Source: CAVRCA01 sp965218045
Lineage (GTDB): Bacteria > Pseudomonadota > Alphaproteobacteria > Acetobacterales > Acetobacteraceae
Length of the DNA: 64,000 bases
Direction of reading: 5' to 3'
NCBI GenBank assembly: GCA_965218045.1
Contig: CBDCJX010000001.1
Location: 186,001 to 250,000, forward strand
Made by a program: the position numbers and the translations under genes. How positions within the stretch are numbered: the first letter of the stretch is position 1; each line of letters opens with the position of its first letter. The notes under the pieces are model-generated. The model worked only from the letters and a program-made list of their open reading frames with translations. It was not told the DNA's origin and did no database searches. Positions 8,961 through 17,154 of this stretch are shown here, piece by piece.

Positions 8961-9176
8961 CTAAAGCTCACCAGCTTCCGCAAGCACTTGCCGTGCGCGC
9001 GATGCATCGGCCTCTGCCACCGCGATGCGCCGCTGGATCGCCCCGACACTGCCCTCGGTGATGCTCGCATGGGTGTCGAGGACGATGCTGCCGATCCCGG
9101 CATCCTCCAGCAGCGCGGTCAGGAAGCTCAGGCGAACCGGATCATTCGATGTCACGATCACGTGCATGTCGGTCAT
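8961..9176 (-). CDS. DUF2007 domain protein
   Basis: 71-residue protein matching the DUF2007 (putative signal-transducing) family by length and layout: a beta-alpha-beta fold starting MHVIVTSNDPVRLSFLTALLEDAGI and an ending with regularly spaced Ala/Arg residues before LAEAGEL. It is first in a two-gene operon with the tRNA methyltransferase. ATG 9176 is preceded by GGGGAGCGG. The function is unknown; the family may regulate by ACT-like folding, which is only a structural analogy. Confidence 0.75.
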   Translation of the reverse strand: MTDMHVIVTSNDPVRLSFLTALLEDAGIGSIVLDTHASITEGSVGAIQRRIAVAEADASRARQVLAEAGEL

Positions 9177-9271
9177 CCGCTCCCCGCAAGACCGCTCCGT
9201 TGTGACGGCGAGGCGGACGCGGAGTCAAAGCCGGGGCGGCGGTTGCTTGACCCTTTTTCGGACTGCCCGAT

Positions 9272-10393
9272 ATGGTGGCCAAGCAGATCGCCACATTACT
9301 CCGGGGAAGCCATTTGGGCGTCGTCGCTAGCCTGCCTGCGTCGAGCGGGCCGACGCCCGCGCGAAGCGATGGGCAGGCCGGCGCCGTGGTTGCCACGGGT
9401 GGGAACGACGTTCTCGCCACCCTGGCGGAGCTGGTCCGTGGCGACATGGCGGAGTGCAACCGCGCTATCCTCGCCCAGATGGATAGCCCGGTGGAGCTCA
9501 TCCCCCAGCTCGCGGCCCATATCGTGGCCGCAGGAGGCAAGCGGCTGCGGCCCCTGCTCACCATCGCCGCTGCGCGCATGTGCGGCTACCCCGGTCCGCA
9601 GGGCGGCCTACGACACGTCAACTTGGCGGCCTGCGTGGAGTTCATCCACACCGCAACGCTGTTGCATGACGATGTGGTGGATGAGAGCGTCCTGCGCCGT
9701 GGATTGGCGAGCGCGAACGCCGTGTTCGGCAACAAGGCTTCCGTGCTTGTCGGCGACTTCCTGTTTGCCCGGGCGTTTCGGCTGATGGTGGACGATGGAT
9801 CGCTGAAAGTGCTGGCGATCCTGTCGCAGGCGGCAGCCACCATCGCGGAGGGCGAGGTGTTGCAGCTTGTCACTCAGAACGACCTCGCCACCTCCGAGCA
9901 GCGCTACCTCGACGTCGTGCGCGGCAAGACCGCGGCGCTGTTCGCGGCGGCCTGCCAGGTGGGCGCGGTTGTGGCGGACCGCCCGGAGCTCGAGGAGCGG
10001 AGGCTGGCGGAGTACGGCCTCAACCTCGGCATCGCGTTCCAGCTGGTCGACGACGCGCTGGATTACGCGGCGGATCAAGCGGTCTTGGGAAAGACCGTCG
10101 GGGATGATTTTCGTGAGGGCAAGATCACTCTTCCCGTGCTGGTCGCCTATCAGACGGGAGATGCGGCCGAGCGGGTGTTCTGGCGGCGCACGATCGAAGC
10201 CAGTGAGCAGCGCGACGACGATCTCGGCCAGGCGCTGCACCTGATGCAGCGGCGCGGCGCGATCCAGGCCACGCTCGACCGTGCCGCTCGCTTCGCTGCG
10301 GCCGCGCAAGACGCGCTGGCGCCATTTCCCGACACAGATTTGTCGCGCTGCCTGCGAGACGTCGCCGACTACACGCTCAGCCGGGCCCGCTGA
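9272..10393 (+). CDS. ispB: Polyprenyl (octa/decaprenyl) diphosphate synthase
   Basis: 373-residue trans-prenyltransferase that builds the ubiquinone side chain from FPP and IPP. The first Asp-rich motif is DDVVD at about residues 133-137, the second is LVDDALDY at about 257-264, and the substrate-binding GGKRLRP precedes them. The first 45 residues are unlike the family and the real start may lie downstream (a GTG before VATGGN is possible); ATG 9272 has no clear Shine-Dalgarno. It is divergent from the DUF2007-TrmN6 operon. Chain length cannot be read from the sequence. Confidence 0.9.
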   Translation: MVAKQIATLLRGSHLGVVASLPASSGPTPARSDGQAGAVVATGGNDVLATLAELVRGDMAECNRAILAQMDSPVELIPQLAAHIVAAGGKRLRPLLTIAAARMCGYPGPQGGLRHVNLAACVEFIHTATLLHDDVVDESVLRRGLASANAVFGNKASVLVGDFLFARAFRLMVDDGSLKVLAILSQAAATIAEGEVLQLVTQNDLATSEQRYLDVVRGKTAALFAAACQVGAVVADRPELEERRLAEYGLNLGIAFQLVDDALDYAADQAVLGKTVGDDFREGKITLPVLVAYQTGDAAERVFWRRTIEASEQRDDDLGQALHLMQRRGAIQATLDRAARFAAAAQDALAPFPDTDLSRCLRDVADYTLSRAR

Positions 10394-10427
10394 TCAGGGA
10401 TTGCGGCGCAACAGGGGAGTGCAGCGG

Positions 10428-11873
10428 ATGGCCTGCAGTTTCGCGGCCGGCGCGCTGGTGACCGCGGCAGCGCTGCAGGCTTGCGTCGGCTCCATGCTGC
10501 CAACCTCTGGCGGCAGCATGACTGGCCCGCTGACCTTGGAGGCGCCGGCGCAGAACGCGGTCCGCAACGGCAGCCTGATGATTGGCAACAATAAGTTCAG
10601 GCGCAGTGAGTTCCTCACCGGCGGTCCGCATCTGGCCACGTTCAGCCGTGTCGGCTCGGCGAGCACCGATCAGGACGGCGTGCTTAGCTACTACCTTGTC
10701 AACCATGCCGGTGGCGCGGGCCGTGTCATTTCCAATCTGCATGTGGCGACCCGGGTCGACAGCACGCCGGCGGATGGGGTGTGGGGTTTTCTGTCGACAA
10801 TGAGCAGCAAGGCCGCCGGCGGCAATGGCGGCCGGACCGGCCACGTCGCGGGTTATTGGCAGACCGTGCGGACGGAGGTGCCGATCCCGCGTAGCTCCTT
10901 GGTCGAAGGCTCGCGGCCGTCCGCGCTGCACGTCGCCGATACAAAAAATTTCTTCACCGGCTACGCGCGGGGCGGTGGATACCCAATCTCGCCCGAACAT
11001 CCGCTGTCCGTCACGGTTGGCACCACGAAGCATGACGCCACGGGTGTAGCGCCCGACACGAACGGCGCCACCAGCGGTCCGGGCATGCTTTTCCTGCGCG
11101 ATTCCGTGGCCGCGCCGGATCGCCGTCCCGGCACCCCGGTGGTCGGCTCAGTCGTCGGCGCCAATCTGTGGGGCGGCGTCGTGGAGTACAAGGAACTGAT
11201 CGATCTGCCGTCATCCAAGACCGGCATCGGCGAGACCCTGGAGCTCGACTGGGTCGGCAACAATGTCGATGACATCAACGCGCGCACCTTCATCTCAGCC
11301 GTGCTCGGCAAGCAAGCCAAGGACGGCGCCGACGTGGAGATCGGCAACGTGATCGGTGTCTGGCCCGGTGCCAACATGACGGCGACCACCGGCGGTTCGA
11401 TCAAGCGCGGCCTATGGGTCGGCGTGCCGTTCGGTGAGGCGGTGGTCGATACCAGGCAGGCGACGCAGAAGGCCGGGGCGAACGCGATCTGGCTTGGCGA
11501 CGGCCACCGTCTCGCGGTCGATACCTCCGGCCAGCGATACTGGAGCGCCGAGGGAGGGCAGCTACGGTATCGAACCGCCGCCGGCGCGGCGTTCGACATC
11601 GCCGACGCCGGTGACGCGAAACTTGCCGGCACCGCGACCGCCCGATCGTTCGCGGTCGGACCCGACCAGGTGGTCGGGGCGCGCCAGCACGGCTGGTCGG
11701 CGCCGGCCGGCGCTGTCTTGCGCGAGCGGCTGGACGCCGATTGGCGAGGAGAGGTCTCCGGAACCTATCGGGAAGGGGAAGTGCAGGCGCTGAGCCGTCA
11801 GATCAGTGTCTTGACGCGCACGCTCGCGGCGCTGGTCATCGATCTCGGCCATCATGGGCTGATCGGTCCATGA
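10428..11873 (+). CDS. Phage-tail-fibre-like protein with signal/lipobox-like N-terminus
   Basis: 481 residues, not a known bacterial enzyme. The N-terminus (about residues 3-20) is hydrophobic and runs into LQACVG, a possible lipobox with Cys19. It is followed at once by GGSMTGPLTLEAPA, a motif typical of phage tail-fibre shafts. The body is rich in Gly, Thr, Ser and Asp. The end is also phage-like: VVGARQHGWSAPAGAV, then a helix ending in LAALVIDLGHHGLIG, as in tail proteins. ATG 10428 has GGGGAG upstream. Its stop overlaps the next start by 4 bases. No other phage genes are nearby, so this looks like a domesticated structural gene. Confidence 0.65.
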   Translation: MACSFAAGALVTAAALQACVGSMLPTSGGSMTGPLTLEAPAQNAVRNGSLMIGNNKFRRSEFLTGGPHLATFSRVGSASTDQDGVLSYYLVNHAGGAGRVISNLHVATRVDSTPADGVWGFLSTMSSKAAGGNGGRTGHVAGYWQTVRTEVPIPRSSLVEGSRPSALHVADTKNFFTGYARGGGYPISPEHPLSVTVGTTKHDATGVAPDTNGATSGPGMLFLRDSVAAPDRRPGTPVVGSVVGANLWGGVVEYKELIDLPSSKTGIGETLELDWVGNNVDDINARTFISAVLGKQAKDGADVEIGNVIGVWPGANMTATTGGSIKRGLWVGVPFGEAVVDTRQATQKAGANAIWLGDGHRLAVDTSGQRYWSAEGGQLRYRTAAGAAFDIADAGDAKLAGTATARSFAVGPDQVVGARQHGWSAPAGAVLRERLDADWRGEVSGTYREGEVQALSRQISVLTRTLAALVIDLGHHGLIGP

Positions 11874-12160
11874 GCGCGCGGCTCATCCGGGTGATCAAGT
11901 CGGCGCTGATCAGCGTCCTACTTGGCGCGTTGCCCGCCGACGCGCAAACTTCGCGGCCGAAGCAGCTTCCGCCGACCATCACCCTCTCCTCGGAGCTGGT
12001 GACGGAAATCGCGCTCTACCTGCAAGACAGGCCCTATCGCGAGGTGGCCGGCCTGCTCGGCGCATTGCAGGAAGCGATCGACCAGCAGACGCGCCGACCC
12101 GGCGAGCAGAGCAAGACACTGGGCGAGCCGCCGAGTGCGACCGCCCGCCCGACGCCCTAG
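11870..12160 (+). CDS. Small secreted hypothetical protein, coupled to the tail-fibre-like gene
   Basis: 96 residues. The N-terminus (MSARLIRVIKSALISVLLGALPADAQ) reads as a signal peptide with an Ala-x-Ala-like site near ADA. The mature part has a conserved-looking core, TLSSELVTEIALYLQDRPYREVAGLLGALQEAI, then a Pro/Arg-rich tail. The start overlaps the upstream stop (ATGA), so translation is probably coupled. Phage-associated hypothetical proteins have similar cores, but I cannot assign a function. It converges on the class III aminotransferase with a 10-base gap. Confidence 0.6.
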   Translation: MSARLIRVIKSALISVLLGALPADAQTSRPKQLPPTITLSSELVTEIALYLQDRPYREVAGLLGALQEAIDQQTRRPGEQSKTLGEPPSATARPTP

Positions 12161-12170
12161 AAAAGCCGGC

Positions 12171-13571
12171 TTACGACACCACGCCGATCTGTTCGCGCCG
12201 CAATTGCACACTGAGTTCGTCGACCGCCTGGCCGATGCGATCCAGCATCTCGTCGACCTCGGCGGTGGTGATGATCAGCGGCGGGCTGAAGCACAGCGAG
12301 TCGCCGGCCACGACCCGGCCGATGACGCCGTGCTCCTCGACCAGACGGTTGAGGCGGACGCCCACCTTCGCCTTCGGATCGAAGTTGGCGTGGCTCTCCT
12401 TGTCGGCGACGAACTCCACGGCGGCGATCAGCCCGGTGCCGCGCACCTCGCCGACCAGCGGGTGGTCCGCAAAGCGCCGCCGCAGCTCCCGCTGCAAGTG
12501 CGCGCCGACCTCGCGCGTGTGATCCAGCATGTTCATCTCGTCGTAAATCTTGAGCGTCTCGATCGCGACGGCGGCGGGGACCGGGTGGCCGGAGTAGGTG
12601 AAGCCGTGGCCGAACGTGCCGATCTCGTGGCTCTCCTTGGCGAGCGCCTGGAACACCCGGTCGCGCACCATGACGGCGCTGATCGGCAGGTAGGAGGAGG
12701 AGAGCGCCTTGGCGCAGGTGATGATGTCGGGCTCGATGTTGAGGGTCTGGCTACCCCAATAGTTGCCGGTCCGGAAGAAACCGCAGATCACTTCGTCGGC
12801 GACCAGCAGCACGTCGTGCTTGCGTAGCACGGCCTGGATCTTAGGGAAGTAGCCCGCCGGAGGGACGATCACGCCGCCGGCGCCCATGATCGGCTCGGCC
12901 CACATCGCGGCAACCGTGTCCGGCCCTTCCGCGATGATGAGCTTGTCGAGCTCGTCGGCGCATCGGCTGGCGAAGTCTTCCTCGCTCTCTCCCGGCAACG
13001 CCTGGTGGTAGTGGTGCGGCGTCATCGTATGGATGAACCCCGGCAGCGGCACGTCGAACGAGCGGTGATTGGCCGGCAGGCCGGTGATCGAGGCGGACGC
13101 GATGGTGATGCCGTGATAACCCTTGATCCGCCCGATGATCTTCTTCTTCGTCGGCCGGCCGAGCGCGTTGTTCATGTACCAAATCATCTTGACGGCGCTG
13201 TCGTTCGCCTCTGAGCCGGAGTTGGCGAAGAACACCTTGCTCATCGGCACCGGGGCGCGAGCGATCAGCATCTCCGCCAGCTCGATCATCGGTTCGTGCG
13301 ACTTGGCGGTGAAGCCGTGGTAGAATGGCAGCTTGCGCATCTGTTCGGCTGCCGCCTGCACCAGCCGCTCGTTGTCGAAGCCGAGCGCCGCGCACCACAG
13401 CCCGGCGACGCTCTCGATGTATTCCTTGCCGGTCTCGTCCCAGACCCGAACGCCTTTGCCGCGGCTGATGACCAGCGGACCGACCTCCTGATGCACTTGC
13501 AAATCCGTGTAGGGGTGCAGAACGTTCGCGATGTCGCGAGCGGCTGCTGAATTGGCGCGGGGTGCTGTCAT
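12171..13571 (-). CDS. Class III PLP-dependent aminotransferase (omega-amino acid/diamine--pyruvate type)
   Basis: 466-residue aminotransferase moving a terminal amino group to pyruvate or a similar acceptor. Class III landmarks are present: the GLWCAALGF loop, the SGSEANDSAVK phosphate-binding segment, LLVADEVICGFFRTG with the PLP-contacting Asp, and the Schiff-base Lys in ITCAKALSSSYLP. ATG 13571 has GAGAAGG upstream. A role in polyamine or beta-alanine catabolism is plausible given the transporter at 23884, but that transporter is about 10 kb away and the link is only suggestive. Confidence 0.9.
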   Translation of the reverse strand: MTAPRANSAAARDIANVLHPYTDLQVHQEVGPLVISRGKGVRVWDETGKEYIESVAGLWCAALGFDNERLVQAAAEQMRKLPFYHGFTAKSHEPMIELAEMLIARAPVPMSKVFFANSGSEANDSAVKMIWYMNNALGRPTKKKIIGRIKGYHGITIASASITGLPANHRSFDVPLPGFIHTMTPHHYHQALPGESEEDFASRCADELDKLIIAEGPDTVAAMWAEPIMGAGGVIVPPAGYFPKIQAVLRKHDVLLVADEVICGFFRTGNYWGSQTLNIEPDIITCAKALSSSYLPISAVMVRDRVFQALAKESHEIGTFGHGFTYSGHPVPAAVAIETLKIYDEMNMLDHTREVGAHLQRELRRRFADHPLVGEVRGTGLIAAVEFVADKESHANFDPKAKVGVRLNRLVEEHGVIGRVVAGDSLCFSPPLIITTAEVDEMLDRIGQAVDELSVQLRREQIGVVS

Positions 13572-13716
13572 CCGATGCCTTCTCGTGCTGCGGGAAGCCG
13601 GGTCTGTAGCCGACTACGCGGTTCTGGACGGCCACCATCTTAGTGCCTTCCGTCGCCGAAGGGCACCCACGACATTCATAAGGCCGAGAAGGGTCGCGTG
13701 CAGGAAGAGTCAGCGT

Positions 13717-14277
13717 TCAGGCCATCGCGCCTCGTTGATAGCTGGCAATCCCGGCGAGATGCTGCGCGATCGAGGCCGCGCGATTCATCGCTTCGTCCGC
13801 CGGGCTCGGAACCGGCAGATCGGCCGCCGCTAACGAGACCCCGTACGCGGCGCGTTGGGCGGTCGTCCAAGTCGGGGCGGGGAGCGCCGGCGCGGCCGCT
13901 TCCTGGATGGGCGACGGTTTGTCCGCGACCGATGTCGCCGCGCGGGTGGACCCTAGGCCGATGCTGTCGAATAGGTTAGCGGTGATCTTCTCGGGATCGA
14001 TGCCGGTTGCCTTCTCAACCAACGTGGTCGCCGCATTCACGAGCATGCCGACCGGCCCACCAGTTAGCGCGCTGACTGCGAAGGAGCCGACAACGCGCCA
14101 GCTCTCCGGAATTGTATCGCCGGTCACCGCCCGGTAAATCGTGCCCACCACCGGCAGATATTGCAGCGGGTTGAGGGCGGACAGGATCTGATGGAAGCTG
14201 ATGCCGCCCTCGGTGGCGGGTGCTGCCGCCGTTGCGACGGCAGTGACGCTCGGGGAAGCAGTGAGCTGGACGTCCAT
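13717..14277 (-). CDS. Hypothetical protein
   Basis: 186 residues, no recognised domain. A low-complexity Ala/Thr N-terminus leads into a hydrophobic, Gly-rich core (LNPLQYLPVVGTIYRAVTGD, then VVGSFAVSALTGGPVGM) that could insert in or lie on a membrane, and the C-terminal third is Ala/Pro-rich. I start it at the ATG giving MDVQLTASPSV; the frame stays open to 14658 but the extra residues are Arg/Pro-rich and look non-coding. It lies 76 bases beyond the DD-carboxypeptidase stop on the same strand. The function is unknown. Confidence 0.55.
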   Translation of the reverse strand: MDVQLTASPSVTAVATAAAPATEGGISFHQILSALNPLQYLPVVGTIYRAVTGDTIPESWRVVGSFAVSALTGGPVGMLVNAATTLVEKATGIDPEKITANLFDSIGLGSTRAATSVADKPSPIQEAAAPALPAPTWTTAQRAAYGVSLAAADLPVPSPADEAMNRAASIAQHLAGIASYQRGAMA

Positions 14278-14353
14278 GGCCGGGTCCGGGTGTGGTGACC
14301 GCCCTCGCCACGCATCAAGCGTGCCAGAAACCGACCCGGACTTGCCGGGGCGT

Positions 14354-15601
14354 CTAGCGGCTGGCGACCTCGCCGGCTTCCGGACGTAGGATGAAGCAGG
14401 CGGATTTCCGCTTGCCCTTGCCGCAGGCGCGCTGTGCCTCAGCCGCGGATAGACCGACGACCTGCGCTCGCCAAGCACGCCTGCCGCGCAGGGAGACCTG
14501 CTCGACGCGGGCGTCGCCATCCGCGACGTGCGCGGCAGCCCGCGCTGCCTGCCGCGCTGCCTTCTCGCTGTTGAACACACCCACCTGAATACCCCAGCGC
14601 GTCTGACCGGGCGGGGGGTTCCTCGTACCGACGCCGGGCAGACCTGCGATATGCGCAACCTGCCGTGGTCCCGCGGGCACCGTGAGCGTGGCCGCTTGCG
14701 CGCTGGCGATCAGACTGGGCAGGCGGCTGCGCGCGACCGCCGGGCCACGCGGCTCCACCGGGACATCAAGCTGCGCGAACCCCTGATCAAGCAGGGCGGC
14801 CATGTGATAGTCGCGCTCCGGATTGGAGGCAGCGCCGAGCACCACCCCGATCAGCCGGACACCGCCGCGCGAGGCGCTTGTCACCAGATTGTGGCCGGAT
14901 GCCTCGGTGTAGCCCGTCTTCATCCCGTCCACGCCCGCATAGGTCTGTAGCATCCGGTCGTGATTGTAGAACGTCTGACCGCGGAACTGGAAAGTCGGTG
15001 TGCTGAAATACCCGTAATAGGCGGGGAAATCGGTTAGCAGATGCCGTGCGAGGATCGCGAGATCGTGCGCCGACGTCCACATGTCGCTATCGGGCAAGCC
15101 AGAGGCATTGCGGAATGTCGTCCGGGCCATGCCGAGTGATCTGGCGCGCAGGGTCATCATCTGGGCGAACCGCTCCTCATCGCCGCCGAGCAGCTCGCCA
15201 AGCGCCGCCGCGGCATCATTGGCCGATTTCGTGACCAGGCCGAGAATTGCTTGCTCCACCGTCAGCCGGGTCGATGGTGTGAGGCCGAGCTTTGAAGGCG
15301 CCTGTGAGGCAGCGTGATATGAGATCGGGACAAGCTGATCGAGCGTCAGTCGCCGGTCGCGCAGCGCCTCGAACAGCATGTAGAGTGTCATCAGCTTAGT
15401 CAGGCTGGCGGGATGCCGCCGTTCCTCGGCGTTCACCGCCTCCAGCACGGAGCCGGATCCCGCATCGATCACCATCGAACTGTATCGCGCGGACCCTATC
15501 TGGGCGTTGGCGATCGAGACCGTCGCGGCGATCAGGAGCACTCCCAGGGCCAGGCAAAACGCCACCCCAACTCGGCGCCCCACGGCCCACCAGCTTGGCA
15601 T
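14354..15601 (-). CDS. D-alanyl-D-alanine carboxypeptidase (DacA/PBP5 type) with C-terminal SPOR domain
   Basis: 415 residues. A signal peptide (about residues 1-33, ending IANA) is followed by a peptidase S11 domain with all three active-site motifs: SLTK (Ser66-Lys69), SAN (126-128) and KTG (229-231). It trims the terminal D-Ala of peptidoglycan pentapeptides in the periplasm. The C-terminal 75 residues (WGIQVGVFNSEKAARQAARAA onwards) form a SPOR domain, which binds denuded septal glycan and so should place the enzyme at the division site. ATG 15601 is the natural start for the signal peptide. Confidence 0.92.
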   Translation of the reverse strand: MPSWWAVGRRVGVAFCLALGVLLIAATVSIANAQIGSARYSSMVIDAGSGSVLEAVNAEERRHPASLTKLMTLYMLFEALRDRRLTLDQLVPISYHAASQAPSKLGLTPSTRLTVEQAILGLVTKSANDAAAALGELLGGDEERFAQMMTLRARSLGMARTTFRNASGLPDSDMWTSAHDLAILARHLLTDFPAYYGYFSTPTFQFRGQTFYNHDRMLQTYAGVDGMKTGYTEASGHNLVTSASRGGVRLIGVVLGAASNPERDYHMAALLDQGFAQLDVPVEPRGPAVARSRLPSLIASAQAATLTVPAGPRQVAHIAGLPGVGTRNPPPGQTRWGIQVGVFNSEKAARQAARAAAHVADGDARVEQVSLRGRRAWRAQVVGLSAAEAQRACGKGKRKSACFILRPEAGEVASR

Positions 15602-15751
15602 TAAATATGTCCTCCGAGCAATGTGGGACTGTAGTCATCCGCGATTGCATCTGTCCAGTTGAAATCGCCAGGAAGAATTAGCCGTTTCTAATGAGTTAAA
15701 GCCCTATGTTGGCCTGGCGTCCCGGTTTGCGCCGCGACTCGCCCGGAACTT

Positions 15752-15768
15752 TTTGTGCAATGCACAAA
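15752..15768. promoter_or_regulatory. Perfect palindrome, probable PhaR operator 1
   Basis: TTTGTGCAATGCACAAA is a perfect 17-bp odd palindrome just upstream of the candidate -35 of the phasin gene. TGC-rich palindromes of this shape are the known recognition type of the PHA-responsive repressor PhaR in alphaproteobacteria. The regulator assignment is inference. Confidence 0.65.
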
Positions 15769-15775
15769 TTGGCGG

Positions 15776-15804
15776 TTGAACTGTGACAGGGGAACGACTA
15801 GGTT
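15776..15804 (+). promoter_or_regulatory. Candidate sigma-70 promoter of the phasin gene
   Basis: TTGAAC at 15776-15781 and TAGGTT at 15799-15804 are separated by 17 bases. The predicted transcript start (about 15811) falls at the edge of the second palindrome, leaving a leader of about 100 bases before the phasin ATG. Confidence 0.45.
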
Positions 15805-15811
15805 CTGCTCA

Positions 15812-15826
15812 TGCTGCAGTGCAGCA
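15812..15826. promoter_or_regulatory. Perfect palindrome, probable PhaR operator 2
   Basis: TGCTGCAGTGCAGCA is a perfect 15-bp odd palindrome at the predicted transcription start, centred 59 bases from operator 1. Repressor bound here would block initiation. The rest of the 308-base gap (15602-15909) shows no gene. Confidence 0.65.
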
Positions 15827-15909
15827 GAGAATTGGGGGGTTAGTTTCAATCCTCGTGTCGCTTGACCCTCAGGCGGGACATGCGGCCGGATGTAAACAGG
15901 AGAGCCAGG

Positions 15910-16452
15910 ATGAGCACGAATATGACGCAGCCGTCAGCCAGGGCGAAGGTTTCGGAAGCTGTTTCCGCGGTAAACGACGCGACCGCCGCGGCCGCCACGA
16001 GGGGTTATGAGACCGCGGCCAGCACGGTCGAGGACAGCATGGGGCAGGCGACCGCCGGATTCGAGGCGACGCAGGTCAAGATGAAGCAAGGGATGGAAAA
16101 AGCCATGAAGACGGCCGAGGAACTCGTAGCGTTCAGCCAGGGCAATGTTGAGGCGTTCGCCAAGTCGGGGCAGATCTGGGCCGCCGGCGTGCAGGATCTC
16201 TCGAAGCAGATGGCGGCGACGGCGCAAGCCTCGTTCGATCAGACGCTCTCCACTTTCCGCGCGATGACAGGCACGAAGTCGCTGAAAGAGGCGATGGACC
16301 TGCAAACCAACCTTGCGCGCACCACGATCGAGAAGACGCTGGCCGATTCCGGCAGGCTCACCGACGCCTCGATGAAGCTGGCCGAGCAGGCGATGGCGCC
16401 GATCACGGCGCGTGTGACGCTCGCGGTCGAGAAGTTCAGCCGGTCGGCTTGA
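15910..16452 (+). CDS. Phasin family protein (PHA granule-associated)
   Basis: 180-residue amphipathic helical protein that coats polyhydroxyalkanoate granules. The phasin core is visible: TAEELVAFSQGNVEAFAKSGQIWAAGVQDLSKQMA, followed by FDQTLSTFRAMTGTKSLKEAMDLQ. An Ala/Thr-rich N-terminus precedes it. ATG 15910 has AGGAG nearby; an in-frame ATG at 15862 adds an Arg-rich stretch unlike phasins. It is a single-gene unit with two candidate PhaR operators upstream and a strong terminator downstream, the classic layout for a PHA-induced phasin. Confidence 0.9.
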   Translation: MSTNMTQPSARAKVSEAVSAVNDATAAAATRGYETAASTVEDSMGQATAGFEATQVKMKQGMEKAMKTAEELVAFSQGNVEAFAKSGQIWAAGVQDLSKQMAATAQASFDQTLSTFRAMTGTKSLKEAMDLQTNLARTTIEKTLADSGRLTDASMKLAEQAMAPITARVTLAVEKFSRSA

Positions 16453-16510
16453 CCGGCTTCGGCATGGTTCGGGGCCTCGTCCTCCCTCCCTGACTGACGG
16501 CCCCGAACCA

Positions 16511-16543
16511 GGGCCCGGGCATCGCGCCCGGGCCCGTTTTCGT
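16511..16543 (+). terminator. Rho-independent terminator of the phasin gene
   Basis: A perfect 10-bp GC stem (GGGCCCGGGC / GCCCGGGCCC) with a 5-base loop is followed by GTTTTCGTT. It lies 58 bases after the phasin stop. Confidence 0.85.
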
Positions 16544-16692
16544 TCACGGCACCGGCGGGCTATATCGTGAGTGTTCCGGCGGTAGCGGTTGCGCCGGGTC
16601 GGCTCTTTTAACCGGACCGCAGCTTCCGATATGGTTTGTCCTCTGGACGAACGATATGGCGGGGTGCCCGGCTCGCCGAGGAAGACGAGACA

Positions 16693-17022
16693 ATGAGTGA
16701 CAACGACAGGCGCGGAAACGGCGAGGGTCCGAACACGGGCGTCGTGGTCAAGGCACGGCCCAAGACCCGCAAACCTGCCATGTACAAGGTCTTGATGCTG
16801 AACGACGACTACACGCCGATGGAGTTCGTCGTGCACGTTCTCGAACGCTTCTTCCAGAAGACGCGAGAGGAGGCGACTCGCATCATGCTGCATGTCCATC
16901 GTCGCGGCGTCGGCGTGTGTGGCGTCTATACCTATGAGGTGGCCGAGACCAAGGTCACGCAGGTTATGGATCTGGCTCGCCAGAACCAGCATCCGCTGCA
17001 ATGCACGATCGAAAAAGAGTGA
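16693..17022 (+). CDS. clpS: ATP-dependent Clp protease adaptor ClpS
   Basis: 109 residues. ClpS binds the ClpA N-domain and delivers N-end-rule substrates. The N-degron pocket region is clear: MLNDDYTPMEFVVHVLERFF and the MLHVHRRGVGVCGVYTYEVAE block, ending HPLQCTIEKE. The first 30 residues are a flexible polar extension, as in other ClpS proteins. ATG 16693 is preferred over one at 16636 because homologues lack the extra Arg-rich lead. clpA follows after 132 bases, the usual order. Confidence 0.95.
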   Translation: MSDNDRRGNGEGPNTGVVVKARPKTRKPAMYKVLMLNDDYTPMEFVVHVLERFFQKTREEATRIMLHVHRRGVGVCGVYTYEVAETKVTQVMDLARQNQHPLQCTIEKE

Positions 17023-17154
17023 TGTCGCGTCAGCCCGTTGCATCGCAATATGGATGTGGCACGCTGGTGTGGCCGATCTGAGCTTGCAGTTTCGTCGAGC
17101 CAGGGTTGACTATCCCATCGGGCCGGACTTCAGCGCGTAGGAGCGTCGCAAATC

